From assembly GCF_051251125.1 (NCBI RefSeq), contig NZ_JBPCZL010000008.1: a stretch of 64,000 bases of DNA, one strand, 5' to 3'. A model generated the notes under the pieces. The model had not been told where the DNA came from, ran no database searches, and saw only the letters and a list, made by a program, of their open reading frames with translations. Of the stretch, positions 57,178 to 64,000 are shown piece by piece (the stretch's first letter is position 1; each line of letters opens with the position of its first letter). Both the position numbers and the translations under genes were made by a program. This DNA comes from Carnimonas bestiolae (lineage in GTDB: Bacteria > Pseudomonadota > Gammaproteobacteria > Pseudomonadales > Halomonadaceae).

Positions 57178-57438
57178 TTAGCTGAAGAATTTCATCGCCG
57201 CCAAAACGGAAACAGCAGCCATCCACATAATCCCCATGCGGACAGTCAATTTCGTTTCAAGCTCGGCGATTTCCTTCCTGATTCCTTCACGAAGCCCGGT
57301 GAGTTCTTCACGCAGTTCCGATTTAGTCACAGCTCGGTCCTCCAGGTAGTAACGCTCACGCGCGATCACTCTGGCAACGTTGGGGTCGAGATTATCTTCG
57401 GCTTCCAATCTTGCCGCGTACGCCTGGGTATCAATCAT
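57178..57438 (-). CDS. Small coiled-coil protein with C-terminal membrane anchor
   Basis: An 86-residue protein from ATG 57438. Residues ~30-65 form a coiled coil ('LREELTGLREGIRKEIAELE'), and the last 20 ('MGIMWMAAVSVLAAMKFF') are a membrane anchor. This layout resembles small DUF1640-type anchored coiled coils common in phages and plasmids. The coiled coil should face the cytoplasm. Function unknown. It stands alone behind leader D. Confidence 0.62.
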   Translation of the reverse strand: MIDTQAYAARLEAEDNLDPNVARVIARERYYLEDRAVTKSELREELTGLREGIRKEIAELETKLTVRMGIMWMAAVSVLAAMKFFS

Positions 57439-57643
57439 GGGGTTTCTCCTGAGTATAAAAAACCGGGAGAAACAGCGTCCCCCATCGGGAAGTGTTTTCC
57501 CGGTGGGGTGAGGCCGAAAGGCCGTGTAGAGAGGTAACATCCGGCTCAAGAGAGCGCCTGGTTTCAGGATGCGAACAGGTTTTGGGGCGAGTCACTATGA
57601 CTCAAAGGGCACGGCTGTTATCCGACAGTCGTCAACGGCTTGC
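57439..57643 (-). ncRNA. Structured 5' leader D
   Basis: Same 205-nt layout as leader A. In the second pseudoknot the stem CCTGG/CCAGG of A-C is shortened to CCTG/CAGG with both sides changed, so pairing is kept. The switch and GGAGAAAC ribosome site are identical to A. Confidence 0.72.
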
Positions 57644-57650
57644 AGGGACA

Positions 57651-57679
57651 ACGATATGACACCCTAGCCCTCATGACAA
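57651..57679 (-). promoter_or_regulatory. Promoter of leader D
   Basis: -35 TTGTCA (57679-57674), 17-bp spacer, -10 TATCGT (57656-57651). The predicted start at about 57643 is the first base of leader similarity. Confidence 0.75.
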
Positions 57680-57680
57680 T

Positions 57681-57703
57681 AAAAAACGCCTCCGAAGAGG
57701 CGT
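57681..57703 (-). terminator. Terminator after the small membrane-protein pair
   Basis: Minus-strand ACGCCTC-TTCG-GAGGCGT followed by six T residues, nearly identical to the terminator at 20276. It lies inside the promoter spacing region of leader D, so the units are tightly packed. Confidence 0.9.
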
Positions 57704-57729
57704 AGTTGTTTCTGCTATAGAAGACAAAT

Positions 57730-57816
57730 TCAAATCTGTTTCCCAGTATCTCGGGCCAGCCACAAAGCCGTCCCGAGAGAGGCTGCCGAGAAGAGAGCGA
57801 ATATGACAAAAATCAT
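57730..57816 (-). CDS. 28-residue membrane peptide
   Basis: ATG 57816 overlaps the TGA of the preceding gene (ATGA) and has GAAGGAGG seven bases upstream. It encodes M-I-F-V-I-F-A-L-F-S-A-A-S-L-G-T-A-L-W-L-A then R-D-T-G-K-Q-I and TGA. This is one membrane-spanning helix with a short charged tail. The strong ribosome site, the coupling and the terminator immediately after support a real gene despite its size. Partner of the protein at 57813 (inference). Confidence 0.65.
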   Translation of the reverse strand: MIFVIFALFSAASLGTALWLARDTGKQI

Positions 57817-58043
57817 GGTTCCTCCTTCTTGTCGAGTATTATCCCTCGAACCTTGATAGACCCTATCATACACCCGAGAGAGATAAAGAAGCCAATATAC
57901 GCCATGGCCTCACCATAGCGAGCGGTTGGTGAGTTCAAAAACATTCCTATCACGCAAGCCGCTGCTATTGATGTTGAGAGACTTTGAATGCCATCACACA
58001 AGGCAACAGCATCTTCCAGTCGTCTTTTACGAGACTTGTACAT
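57813..58043 (-). CDS. Small two-helix membrane protein
   Basis: A 76-residue protein from ATG 58043 with GGAG five bases upstream. Two membrane segments ('SLSTSIAAACVIGMFL' and 'GEAMAYIGFFISLGCMIGSI') with a basic N-terminus 'MYKSRKRRLEDAVALC' and a charged end 'DKKEEP'. No family recognised. It is coupled to the 28-residue membrane peptide. Topology resembles small holin-like or pore proteins, but no functional claim can be made. Confidence 0.65.
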   Translation of the reverse strand: MYKSRKRRLEDAVALCDGIQSLSTSIAAACVIGMFLNSPTARYGEAMAYIGFFISLGCMIGSIKVRGIILDKKEEP

Positions 58044-58052
58044 CTGATCTCC

Positions 58053-58090
58053 AAAAAAACACCCCTGTCAGCATCAGCTGGCAAGGGCGT
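58053..58090 (-). terminator. Terminator after the STY4534-family gene
   Basis: Minus-strand ACGCCCTTGCCAGC pairs imperfectly with GCTGACAGGGGTGT, followed by seven T residues, just after the stop at 58099. Confidence 0.85.
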
Positions 58091-58098
58091 TTTGAGGT

Positions 58099-58662
58099 TT
58101 AACATGCAGTGGCAGTTTCCACGGGTTCAGTCTGTGCTTGCGGGGCAGGCACATATTCACCGGCAGAAGCGGAACCACCTGCATCAACAGCAGAGGACGT
58201 AGCAGTCGCTGGTGTCTGTTCTTCGGTTGGTTCCTGGCCCTGAGCACGTTCGTGCTTATAAACCATGGAACCATCGACCTTGATCCAGTCGATGAAGAGC
58301 AGACGCGCCTTGAGTGATACTCCCATCTGACCAGCACGTTCACCCTTGGAATAGGTGTAGGTGTCTGTCCAGAGATCACCGAGCTTAAAGCCAATCAGGA
58401 TTTTCGGTTCGGGCTGATTTTTAGCCTTGCGATCATCCTGGGTGGCCAATAACCGGCGTATGAGCTTTTCAGCTTCATGGCCATTGACTCGGCAATCAAA
58501 ACGGCGATATTCGCAATCATCGGTCGGACCGGAGAGCGCTGAAATATCGCACGCCATGAAAGCATCACCACGTTTCGGCTGCACTTGACGAATACGATTT
58601 ACATAGCCAAGGCCAGTAATGTGCAGATCGAAGTAGCTACGTTCATTGGTAGTAGAGGTCAT
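58099..58662 (-). CDS. STY4534-family ICE replication protein (DUF3577)
   Basis: A 187-residue protein from ATG 58662. Recognisable sequence 'ERSYFDLHITGLGYVNRIRQ', 'KRGDAFMACDISALSGP' and 'YRRFDCRVNGHEAEKLIRRL', with 'KPKILIGFKLGDLWTDTYTY'-type core, identifies the DUF3577/STY4534 family of SPI-7-class islands. It is annotated as involved in ICE replication. The Gln/Thr/Ala-rich tail after ~140 is disordered. It has its own promoter, leader E and terminator. Confidence 0.87.
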   Translation of the reverse strand: MTSTTNERSYFDLHITGLGYVNRIRQVQPKRGDAFMACDISALSGPTDDCEYRRFDCRVNGHEAEKLIRRLLATQDDRKAKNQPEPKILIGFKLGDLWTDTYTYSKGERAGQMGVSLKARLLFIDWIKVDGSMVYKHERAQGQEPTEEQTPATATSSAVDAGGSASAGEYVPAPQAQTEPVETATAC

Positions 58663-58872
58663 GATATTTCTCCTGAGTATAAAAAAACCGGGAGAAACAT
58701 CATCCCCATCGGGAAGTGTTTTCCCGGTAGGGTGAGATTTGCCAAAGTGGCGAAGTAGGTAGGTAACATCCAACTCTTGCGAGCGCCTGGTTTCAGGATG
58801 CGAACAGGTTTTGGGACGAGTCACGATGACTCAAAGGGCACGGCTGTTATCCGACAGTCGTCAACGGGTTTG
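58663..58872 (-). ncRNA. Structured 5' leader E
   Basis: The most diverged full-length leader. The hairpin between the pseudoknot strands is CTC-GCAA-GAG in place of GGCTC-TCTT-GAGCC, the GGCC hairpin becomes GCC/GGC with another loop, and the ribosome-site arm GGAGAAATA still pairs with TGTTTCTCC via one G-U. The X/S pairing ends in seven T residues. These changes keep every stem. Confidence 0.75.
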
Positions 58873-58879
58873 CTCTTTC

Positions 58880-58907
58880 AGACTACCCCAAACATTAGTC
58901 ACGTCAA
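58880..58907 (-). promoter_or_regulatory. Promoter of leader E
   Basis: -35 TTGACG (58907-58902), 16-bp spacer, -10 TAGTCT (58885-58880). Predicted start at about 58873. Confidence 0.65.
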
Positions 58908-58909
58908 GT

Positions 58910-59585
58910 CATACTTTTGCACATTATTCAATCCACATAAGGCCCATGCCCTATCGGGATTAAACACTGGCGAGCAATCCGAAGGCTTCGGCGCACAGCC
59001 GAAGCCTTACAGGATAGTGGCGTTATTCATACATACGGGCAGAACACCCGAAAGTGACAGCAATGATTGTCGATACCGGCTCGGACAATGCGGAACAAGA
59101 GGCCACCATGCCGACAGCATCATCCCATGTCCTCGCAGCCATGCTGGATGATGGTCACACACTCGGTTAGTTAAATGGGTGGCGATAACCGATGGAGATT
59201 ATGCACGAATCCTCGCACAAAGGGCGCTTGGGATTTAGGCAGTAAGCGCTGCCGCAGCGAAGTGCTAGTAAAACCGGCCACCATGACGCCCTGATACAGG
59301 ACGCCAGAGTGGCCGGACTCACGTAGAAGATTAGGTGGCCAACAACCAGTTGGCCGAAAATATAAGGAATCAGGAACCTGTTACTGGTGTGCTTTCACGA
59401 TAACCGATGTCTTACTACTATCGTCACCAATAACCTGGCGCACGTTCTCACCTGACGTCGCGCGTTGGGACGAGTCACAATGACTCAAAGGGCACAACAT
59501 GATAACCGTCAGTTGTCAGCGGGGTTCGGGGGTGATTATTGACGATAAGCGCCCATTACACAAGGGCGCGCTGGCTCGCCAACCA
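58910..59585. other. Gene-free region dense in inverted repeats between topB and the STY4534-family gene
   Basis: No convincing gene. A 35-codon open frame at 59063 lacks a ribosome site. It holds a perfect 11-bp inverted repeat AAGGCTTCGGC/GCCGAAGCCTT (58982-59008), CCGGCCAC/GTGGCCGG with nested pairs (59274-59316) and GGCCAAC/GTTGGCC (59337-59353). The motif ATCGGTTATCG occurs twice on the minus strand, and an orphan copy of the leader 5' module lies at 59467-59523. Candidates are an oriT, a single-strand initiation site or an RNA element. Confidence 0.6.
59467..59523 (-). ncRNA. Orphan copy of the leader 5' module
   Basis: The GAGTCA/TGACTC hairpin and 'GTGCCCTTTGAG' are as in leaders A-E. 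The adjacent stem has entirely different bases (ACAACTGA/TCA.GTTGT against ACG.CTGT/ACAG.CGT), with the loop CGG(A/T)TA kept. No coding switch module follows. Confidence 0.65.
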
Positions 59586-61631
59586 TCATTTGGACGCTTT
59601 CTGACGACTCGACGTTTTCCGTTTTCGGGACGTTTGACGCTTACTCCCTGCGGGTTTCGTACCGTTGCATTCGGGGTATTTCTTACACGACCAGAAGGAA
59701 CCATTCGTGCCATTGCGCAACACCATAGGGCCCTGGCATTTGGGGCAGGTTTCCGTCGGCTGTTCCGGTAAATTCAGTTGGGGCCGCTGACGCGCAGCCT
59801 CCAGTAACTTGTTCAGCATGGCAACCTGACGACTCATGAAGTCATCTAGCGTCATCTTCCCTTCCGCCACCAAATCCAGCGCCTGCTCCCACAATGCTGT
59901 CATGCCGGGGTTACTCACCTGCGACGGCAATGCCTGAATCAGTCCCTGACCGGTTGCCGTAGAAACCACATGCTTGCCCGCCTTCTTGATAAAATTGCGC
60001 GACAACAGCGTCTCGATGATCGACGCACGGGTGGCTTCTGTTCCAATTCCACTCGTCTCCCGCAACCGTGCCTTCAGACGTTCATCGGTCACGAAGCGAG
60101 CAGCATTTTTCATGGCAGAAATTAGCGTGCCTTCCGTAAAGGCTGCCGGAGGCGTTGTCTGTTTGGTTCGCGTATCAACCCCAGTCACACGACAAACTTC
60201 CCGAGAGCTGAGTGTCGGGAGTTCCTGGGCGGTATCAGCGCTATCCTCATCAGCAGCACCCTTTTCGCCCTTCCCTCGCCCCGCGCCCTGGCGCGTGAAC
60301 AGTACCTTCCATCCCGGCGAACGAATCCGCCGCCCACTGGCGGTGAATCGTTCGCCGGCGATGTCGAGCGTCACATCGGTCTGATCGTACTCATGGGCGG
60401 GCAGAAACTGCGCCAGGTAATGCCGTCTTATCAGGTCATAGACATTGCGTTCGGGCTCACTCATCCGTCCCATGTCACAGGGCGACGTGGTGGGAATGAT
60501 GCCGTGGTGAGCGGTGATTTTACTGTCATTCCACACACGTGTTTTCAGTGACGTATCCAACTGACGAATCAGGGGGGCCATGCTGCGGTCCGACCGTTCC
60601 AGGGCACTGATGACCGCAGGCACATCCGATAGCTGCGACAACGGCAAATAACGACAGTCGGTGCGGGGATAGGTAGTCGCCTTGTGTGTTTCATAGAGTG
60701 ACTGGGCAATATCCAGTACCTGCTTGGCACCGTAGCCCCAACGTTTGGAGCAGGTCTGTTGCAGAGTCCCCAGGTCCATAACCAGTGGCTGGCCTTCCTT
60801 CTTGCGGGCCGTTTCCACGGATGTGACGGTTGCCTGCGCGGACCGCGACTGTGCCGCCACCCGCTCGGCCACCTCGTGATTGATGCAGCGGCCCGCCTCA
60901 TCCAACAGGGATTCGTTTACAGGTCTCCAGGTCGCCTGAAACTGACCTGATGCAGCGGCCACAGACGCCACGACTTCCCAGAATGGCTTGGGGACAAAGC
61001 GGGCTATTTCTGCATCACGCTGAACTACCAACGCCAATGTCGGCGTTTGCACGCGACCAACCGACAACACGCCCCTATAGCCCTGGCCCGAGGCCAGCAA
61101 GGAATACGCGCGCGTCATGTTCATACCGATCAGCCAATCGGCGCGTGATCGTCCCAGGCCCGCCTGATAAAGCGAAAGTGTCTGGCTGCCTGGACGAATA
61201 TCATTGAGCGCCTTGCGAATGGAGACATCATCGAGCGCAGACAGCCACAACCGCCTGATTGTGCCGCGATAGCCGCAGGCATCGAGAATCTCGCGCCCGA
61301 TGACTTCGCCTTCGCGGTCGGCATCGGTACTGATTACGACGTCGGTTGCCTGCTTCAAGAGGCGTTTGATGATATTGAACTGTTTGGATGATTCACGCTT
61401 GACCACCATCTGCCACTTGTCAGGCAGGATGGGCAAGGTATCAAAGGACCACTTTTTGAGGGCGGGATTGTACTGTTCGGGAGTGGCCTGCTCCAGCAAG
61501 TGACCAAAGCCCCAGGTAACGGTAATGCCCTGTGGGCCTGTAAGACAGCCTTCGCCGCGTTTGGTAGCGCCGAGCACTTTGCCAATGTCCTGAGCCTGGG
61601 ACGGCTTTTCACAGATAAACAGGCGTGTCAT
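59586..61631 (-). CDS. topB: DNA topoisomerase III
   Basis: A 681-residue type IA topoisomerase. It has an N-terminal TOPRIM ('RLFICEKPSQAQDIGKVLGA', 'DVVISTDADREGEVIGREIL'), the catalytic Tyr in 'HKATTYPRTDCRYLPLSQLS', 'ETSGIGTEATRASIIETL', and C-terminal zinc finger 'CPKCQGPMVLRNG..GSFWSCKKYPEC' with a basic tail. ICE-borne TopB decatenates replication or transfer intermediates. It overlaps the small gene upstream by 4 bp. Length is normal for TopB. Confidence 0.96.
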   Translation of the reverse strand: MTRLFICEKPSQAQDIGKVLGATKRGEGCLTGPQGITVTWGFGHLLEQATPEQYNPALKKWSFDTLPILPDKWQMVVKRESSKQFNIIKRLLKQATDVVISTDADREGEVIGREILDACGYRGTIRRLWLSALDDVSIRKALNDIRPGSQTLSLYQAGLGRSRADWLIGMNMTRAYSLLASGQGYRGVLSVGRVQTPTLALVVQRDAEIARFVPKPFWEVVASVAAASGQFQATWRPVNESLLDEAGRCINHEVAERVAAQSRSAQATVTSVETARKKEGQPLVMDLGTLQQTCSKRWGYGAKQVLDIAQSLYETHKATTYPRTDCRYLPLSQLSDVPAVISALERSDRSMAPLIRQLDTSLKTRVWNDSKITAHHGIIPTTSPCDMGRMSEPERNVYDLIRRHYLAQFLPAHEYDQTDVTLDIAGERFTASGRRIRSPGWKVLFTRQGAGRGKGEKGAADEDSADTAQELPTLSSREVCRVTGVDTRTKQTTPPAAFTEGTLISAMKNAARFVTDERLKARLRETSGIGTEATRASIIETLLSRNFIKKAGKHVVSTATGQGLIQALPSQVSNPGMTALWEQALDLVAEGKMTLDDFMSRQVAMLNKLLEAARQRPQLNLPEQPTETCPKCQGPMVLRNGTNGSFWSCKKYPECNGTKPAGSKRQTSRKRKTSSRQKASK

Positions 61632-61918
61632 CGACGTGCCTCGATTTCATCCTGCGGCGAGCAGCCCTTCAATACATATACTCGATGATAGGTTTCACGC
61701 ACCCCATGGCAATCACAACATTTGATGTATCCATGCGGTTCAAATAAGGGGGATTTGCGAGCGGCACTAATAACTGCATCCAGTCGGTTAAACGGGTGCG
61801 AAACTTTCCCTCCGGTGCGTTGATAGGCTTCCAATAATTCATCAGGTCGCCCGCGCCAGGCATATGTCATACCTTCTTCGGTTAATACATCCCTCAAATG
61901 TTCTGCAATGGATTTCAT
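61628..61918 (-). CDS. Small hypothetical protein upstream of topB
   Basis: A 96-residue protein. It contains 'MTYAWRGRPDELLEAYQRTG', then 'YIKCCDCHGVRETYHRVYVL' and 'KGCSPQDEIEARR'. C-C-D-C-H with a later Cys could bind zinc. It overlaps topB by ATGA, so the two are translated together, and a role near TopB is likely though unproven. No family recognised. Confidence 0.62.
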   Translation of the reverse strand: MKSIAEHLRDVLTEEGMTYAWRGRPDELLEAYQRTGGKVSHPFNRLDAVISAARKSPLFEPHGYIKCCDCHGVRETYHRVYVLKGCSPQDEIEARR

Positions 61919-62036
61919 TAATCCTTACTCCCATTAGTCCACTTCGCTCGTTGCGTAATGATCTGAGCATGGACATTCGGGACTAAGAGGGCATCAATTA
62001 AGTTTAACGCCACTATTACTGGCATTATCAGCATCA

Positions 62037-62072
62037 TAAAACCAGGGCGCGGCCATGTTGCTCCGCGCCCTG
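62037..62072 (-). terminator. Terminator after the lipoprotein gene
   Basis: Minus-strand CAGGGCGCGG/CCGCGCCCTG with a ten-base loop, followed by TTTTAT, 6 bp after the stop at 62078. It ends the DUF3158-ssb operon. Confidence 0.9.
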
Positions 62073-62077
62073 TCACT

Positions 62078-62671
62078 TCACTTAACTGCCTTGTTCAACT
62101 TCGCGACCAGGTACTTCTTGACCGCATTGCCATCATAACGGCCCTGCTTGTTGTATTGCGCAGCGATGTCTGTCGGCTGCCATGAATAACGCACAATCGA
62201 GCCTGAACCATTCTTCTGAATGCTTGCGGTCTGCTTCAGAATATATTGCCCACCCTGCTTCAGGATGAGTTCACTGCCCATCTGATAATTCGCGCCGGGG
62301 GTGGAATGCTCGTACCCAATGGTGGTATCGCCCGCCTCGAATTTACCGGCCATCCCACCTGTTTTAGCGCCTTCTTCCTCGGGGGTGGTAAAGCCCATCT
62401 CGTTTTTCACCCTGGCGTAGGCAGTATCCACATCAAGGGATGACTTAACTGTCACACTACCGGTCTGAGGGGTTGCGCTATTACCGGTCTTCCGGGAAGT
62501 TTTCGACGGATCATAGTTTAACGCTTCACCGGTGAACGGATTGTTCACACACGTCAGGCATTCCCCATCCGAAGTCTTGTATTGGTAATCAGCACACCCC
62601 GTGACTGCAAGCGAACTGACAGTCGTGGTGGCGATCGCCATCAGCAATTTTGTATTCATTTTGATGCTCAT
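62078..62671 (-). CDS. Putative lipoprotein downstream of ssb
   Basis: A 197-residue protein (62671, or the ATG four codons on). Signal with lipobox 'TVSSLAVTGCADYQYK' (VTG-C). A short motif 'GECLTCVNNPFTGEALNYD' follows the lipid anchor, then 'TVKSSLDVDTAYARVKNEMG' and a C-terminal beta-rich domain 'YQMGSELILKQGGQYILKQT'. It may be an entry-exclusion or envelope protein (inference). It overlaps the ssb stop (TGATG) and so is translated after SSB. Confidence 0.65.
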   Translation of the reverse strand: MSIKMNTKLLMAIATTTVSSLAVTGCADYQYKTSDGECLTCVNNPFTGEALNYDPSKTSRKTGNSATPQTGSVTVKSSLDVDTAYARVKNEMGFTTPEEEGAKTGGMAGKFEAGDTTIGYEHSTPGANYQMGSELILKQGGQYILKQTASIQKNGSGSIVRYSWQPTDIAAQYNKQGRYDGNAVKKYLVAKLNKAVK

Positions 62672-63186
62672 CAGAACGGCGAGCCCCCATCCTGAGCATC
62701 ATCCCATTCCCCATCTGACGGGTACTGGGATGGCTGATAATTTTCGGCGGGCTGGCTACTGGTGGGAGGCTGAGCCTCTTGCCGTTGCTGGTGTTGCTGA
62801 TCAGACGTTTGCAATACAACGCTCTCGATGCGGCGCGGGTCGATATAGACGTGGCGGGCAATCACGGCAAACGCTGAACGGTCCTCACCGGTAGTACGAT
62901 CCTGCCAGGACTGCTGTTCCAGATGGCCATCCACACGAACGCCCATCCCGACCTGGAAGATTTTTGACAAATGTTCGGCCTGTGCAGCATCCCGGAACCA
63001 CCAGGTGACGTTGGCCCAGAAACCGTTTCGATCTTCATACTCACCGGACTCACGATTGCGAACTCGGTTGCTAAATGACACGTTCAACCGTAATAGGCCA
63101 CGGGGCGGTTCGTTATTGTTGGAAGGAAACGTACGGACTTCGGGGGTAGACCCGATATTGCCCGAGCCATTAAACGCAGTACTCAT
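62671..63186 (-). CDS. ssb: Single-stranded DNA-binding protein
   Basis: A 171-residue protein. An OB-fold domain (residues 1-110) shows 'NGSGNIGSTPEVRTFP', 'GFWANVTWWFRDAAQAEHLS', 'VGMGVRVDGHLEQQSWQD' and 'SAFAVIARHVYIDPRRI'. A Gln/Ser/Pro-rich linker and the acidic tail 'DGEWDDAQDGGSPF' end the protein. The tail is -GSPF rather than the usual -DDIPF, so partner binding may be ICE-specific. It coats the transferred strand. Translation start is inside an 8-bp hairpin. Confidence 0.94.
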   Translation of the reverse strand: MSTAFNGSGNIGSTPEVRTFPSNNNEPPRGLLRLNVSFSNRVRNRESGEYEDRNGFWANVTWWFRDAAQAEHLSKIFQVGMGVRVDGHLEQQSWQDRTTGEDRSAFAVIARHVYIDPRRIESVVLQTSDQQHQQRQEAQPPTSSQPAENYQPSQYPSDGEWDDAQDGGSPF

Positions 63187-63216
63187 ATCAGAAACTCCTG
63201 TTAGAGGGGGAGTTTC
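63187..63216 (-). promoter_or_regulatory. Hairpin hiding the ssb ribosome site
   Basis: Minus-strand GAAACTCC (63216-63209) and GGAGTTTC (63198-63191) pair perfectly, and the latter contains the Shine-Dalgarno GGAG nine bases before ATG. This corresponds to the ribosome-site arm of the other leaders, without the upstream switch arm. Confidence 0.7.
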
Positions 63217-63318
63217 CAGTGTTAAGACGTGGTAAATACCTGTCGCGGCGAAATATTAAATCCAACACTGCTTGATTTTATTCACCCTCTCCAGGCTCCC
63301 ACTGCCATTCCGCTAAAA

Positions 63319-63768
63319 TCACCCAATCAGCGCTTCCGTGGCCTCAATACCCTCGATTAACTCATCCAGTCGATTTAACTGGCTGGCGACGGTGACCAGC
63401 TTGGCATTGAGAATGGAGCGCTCTGTTTCAATGGCCACCAGTCGCTGTTTCAGCAGATCGGTGTAAACGGGGGCTCCCAGTACCTGATCCAACAAACCAC
63501 GCCCCATTTTTTTCCGGGCTCGATCACGCCACTGAATCGGTTTATACCCTCGTGTTCCTGACCCATGACGAACCAGATATAGATCACATTGAATGACCAC
63601 GGGGTTATAACGGTGGATGAAGGACATCACCTCGCCGTTAAGAGAAGGGAGAATGGATTGCAGCTCATCCCTGAAACGGATGATCCCTCCCTTACCCTTA
63701 AAGGGTTTAATAAAACCCTTTGCGATCGGGAATGGTGCACTCGGTGTATTCCGGTTTGATGCACTCAC
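63319..63768 (-). CDS. ICE protein of the DUF3158 family
   Basis: A 149-residue protein. No ATG fits. GTG 63768 has GGAG eight bases upstream, whereas the longer frame to 63852 would run through the palindrome array. The core 'AKGFIKPFKGKGGIIRFRDE' and 'RKKMGRGLLDQVLGAPVYTD' matches DUF3158, found beside ssb in islands of this class. A C-terminal coiled coil spans ~110-149. Basic and probably cytoplasmic, with a role in ICE DNA maintenance (inference). Confidence 0.78.
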   Translation of the reverse strand: MSASNRNTPSAPFPIAKGFIKPFKGKGGIIRFRDELQSILPSLNGEVMSFIHRYNPVVIQCDLYLVRHGSGTRGYKPIQWRDRARKKMGRGLLDQVLGAPVYTDLLKQRLVAIETERSILNAKLVTVASQLNRLDELIEGIEATEALIG

Positions 63769-63780
63769 GTCAATTGCTCC

Positions 63781-64000
63781 AGTAAACCAGGCATAAGGTG
63801 TTGCCAGTGGCAACACTTCAGCAGACCTTGCAGGTGATACCAGTGGTATCACTTCCAGCCGTTCAGGTTTCAGGTGATACCAGTGGTATCAGTAAACCAG
63901 GCATAAGGTGTTGCCAGTGGCAACACTTCAGCAGACCTTGCAGGTGATACCAGTGGTATCACTTCCAGCCGTTCAGGTTTCAGGTGATACCAGTGGTATC
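63781..64000. repeat. Tandem 110-bp repeat carrying three palindromes per unit
   Basis: Two essentially perfect copies (63781-63890, 63891-64000), the second ending at the window edge, so more may follow. Each holds one TGTTGCC-AGT-GGCAACA site and two TGATACC-AGT-GGTATCA sites. The centres are at 63807, 63843, 63883, 63917, 63953 and 63993 (spacings 36, 40, 34, 36, 40). The array lies directly upstream of the DUF3158-ssb operon, where its operator region or a partition/replication site is expected. Confidence 0.9.

Noticed and set aside
58982..59008. Rho-independent terminator from the perfect 11-bp stem
   Set aside because: No T-run on either strand, so it is described as a structural inverted repeat instead.
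59063..59170. 35-codon open frame in the gene-free region
   Set aside because: No ribosome site and it overlaps inverted repeats. Coding cannot be supported.
63769..63852. N-terminal extension of the DUF3158 protein into the palindrome array
   Set aside because: The extra residues are a translation of the repeat DNA. A GTG with well-spaced GGAG lies at 63768.
63781..64000. CRISPR array
   Set aside because: The unit is 110 bp with three palindromes and the intervening sequences are identical between copies, so there are no unique spacers.

Overview
The window is accessory DNA of a gammaproteobacterium. It is built almost entirely of mobile elements, so the host genus cannot be fixed from it. 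P2-like phage parts, a CdiA/CdiI locus, an IS3-family element and a PFGI-1/SPI-7-class conjugation system all fit Gammaproteobacteria, and the moderately high GC of the backbone would suit a Halomonas- or Pseudomonas-like host (inference).

Region 1 (1-6.1 kb) is decayed accessory DNA. It holds the tail of a contact-dependent toxin with three tandem copies of one immunity gene, each preceded by a remnant of the toxin C-terminus. A displaced CdiA filament fragment follows, then a broken IS3-family element, an AT-rich exported protein gene, and P2-like prophage debris (tail sheath, tail tube, Ogr/Delta-like finger, integrase C-terminus). It ends at a 3' fragment of a tRNA-Thr gene with its terminator.

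Region 2 (6.1-9.5 kb) lies between that fragment and a second copy of the same tRNA-Thr fragment. It carries a candidate restriction enzyme divergent from a C5 methyltransferase with an N-terminal ribbon-helix-helix domain, and a P2-type portal remnant. The arrangement looks like successive integrations at one tRNA gene.

Region 3 (9.5 kb to the end) is one side of a large integrative and conjugative element (ICE), and the element runs past the window. It starts with a tyrosine integrase and a MOBH relaxase (TraI). A DNA-processing/antirestriction block follows (SNF2-like helicase, NPPY methyltransferase-like protein, ArdC, zinc-finger protein). Cargo comes next: an Abi/HEPN protein, serine recombinase, FxLYD lipoprotein-like protein, umuDC, an MT-A70/BglII-type restriction-modification pair, a frameshifted BrnT toxin with an intact XRE antitoxin, and a Gabija-like pair. 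The type IV secretion machinery then fills 31.8-55.7 kb as two operons on the minus strand. The last part carries small unknown genes, the STY4534-family replication protein, topoisomerase III, SSB and DUF3158.

Two regulatory systems stand out. First, five promoters drive near-identical ~205-nt leaders with apparent pseudoknots and a mutually exclusive hairpin switch (terminator-like versus ribosome-site sequestering). Shorter leaders in the same element keep the pairing scheme with different sequences. Second, palindromes of consensus GWTRCCAGTGGYAWC occur in a ~110-bp triple cassette that is tandemly repeated upstream of the DUF3158-ssb operon. A degenerate copy sits at the promoter of the second T4SS operon, and single sites lie near umuDC and inside the T4SS operon. 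They are probably the operators of an ICE master regulator encoded outside the window.
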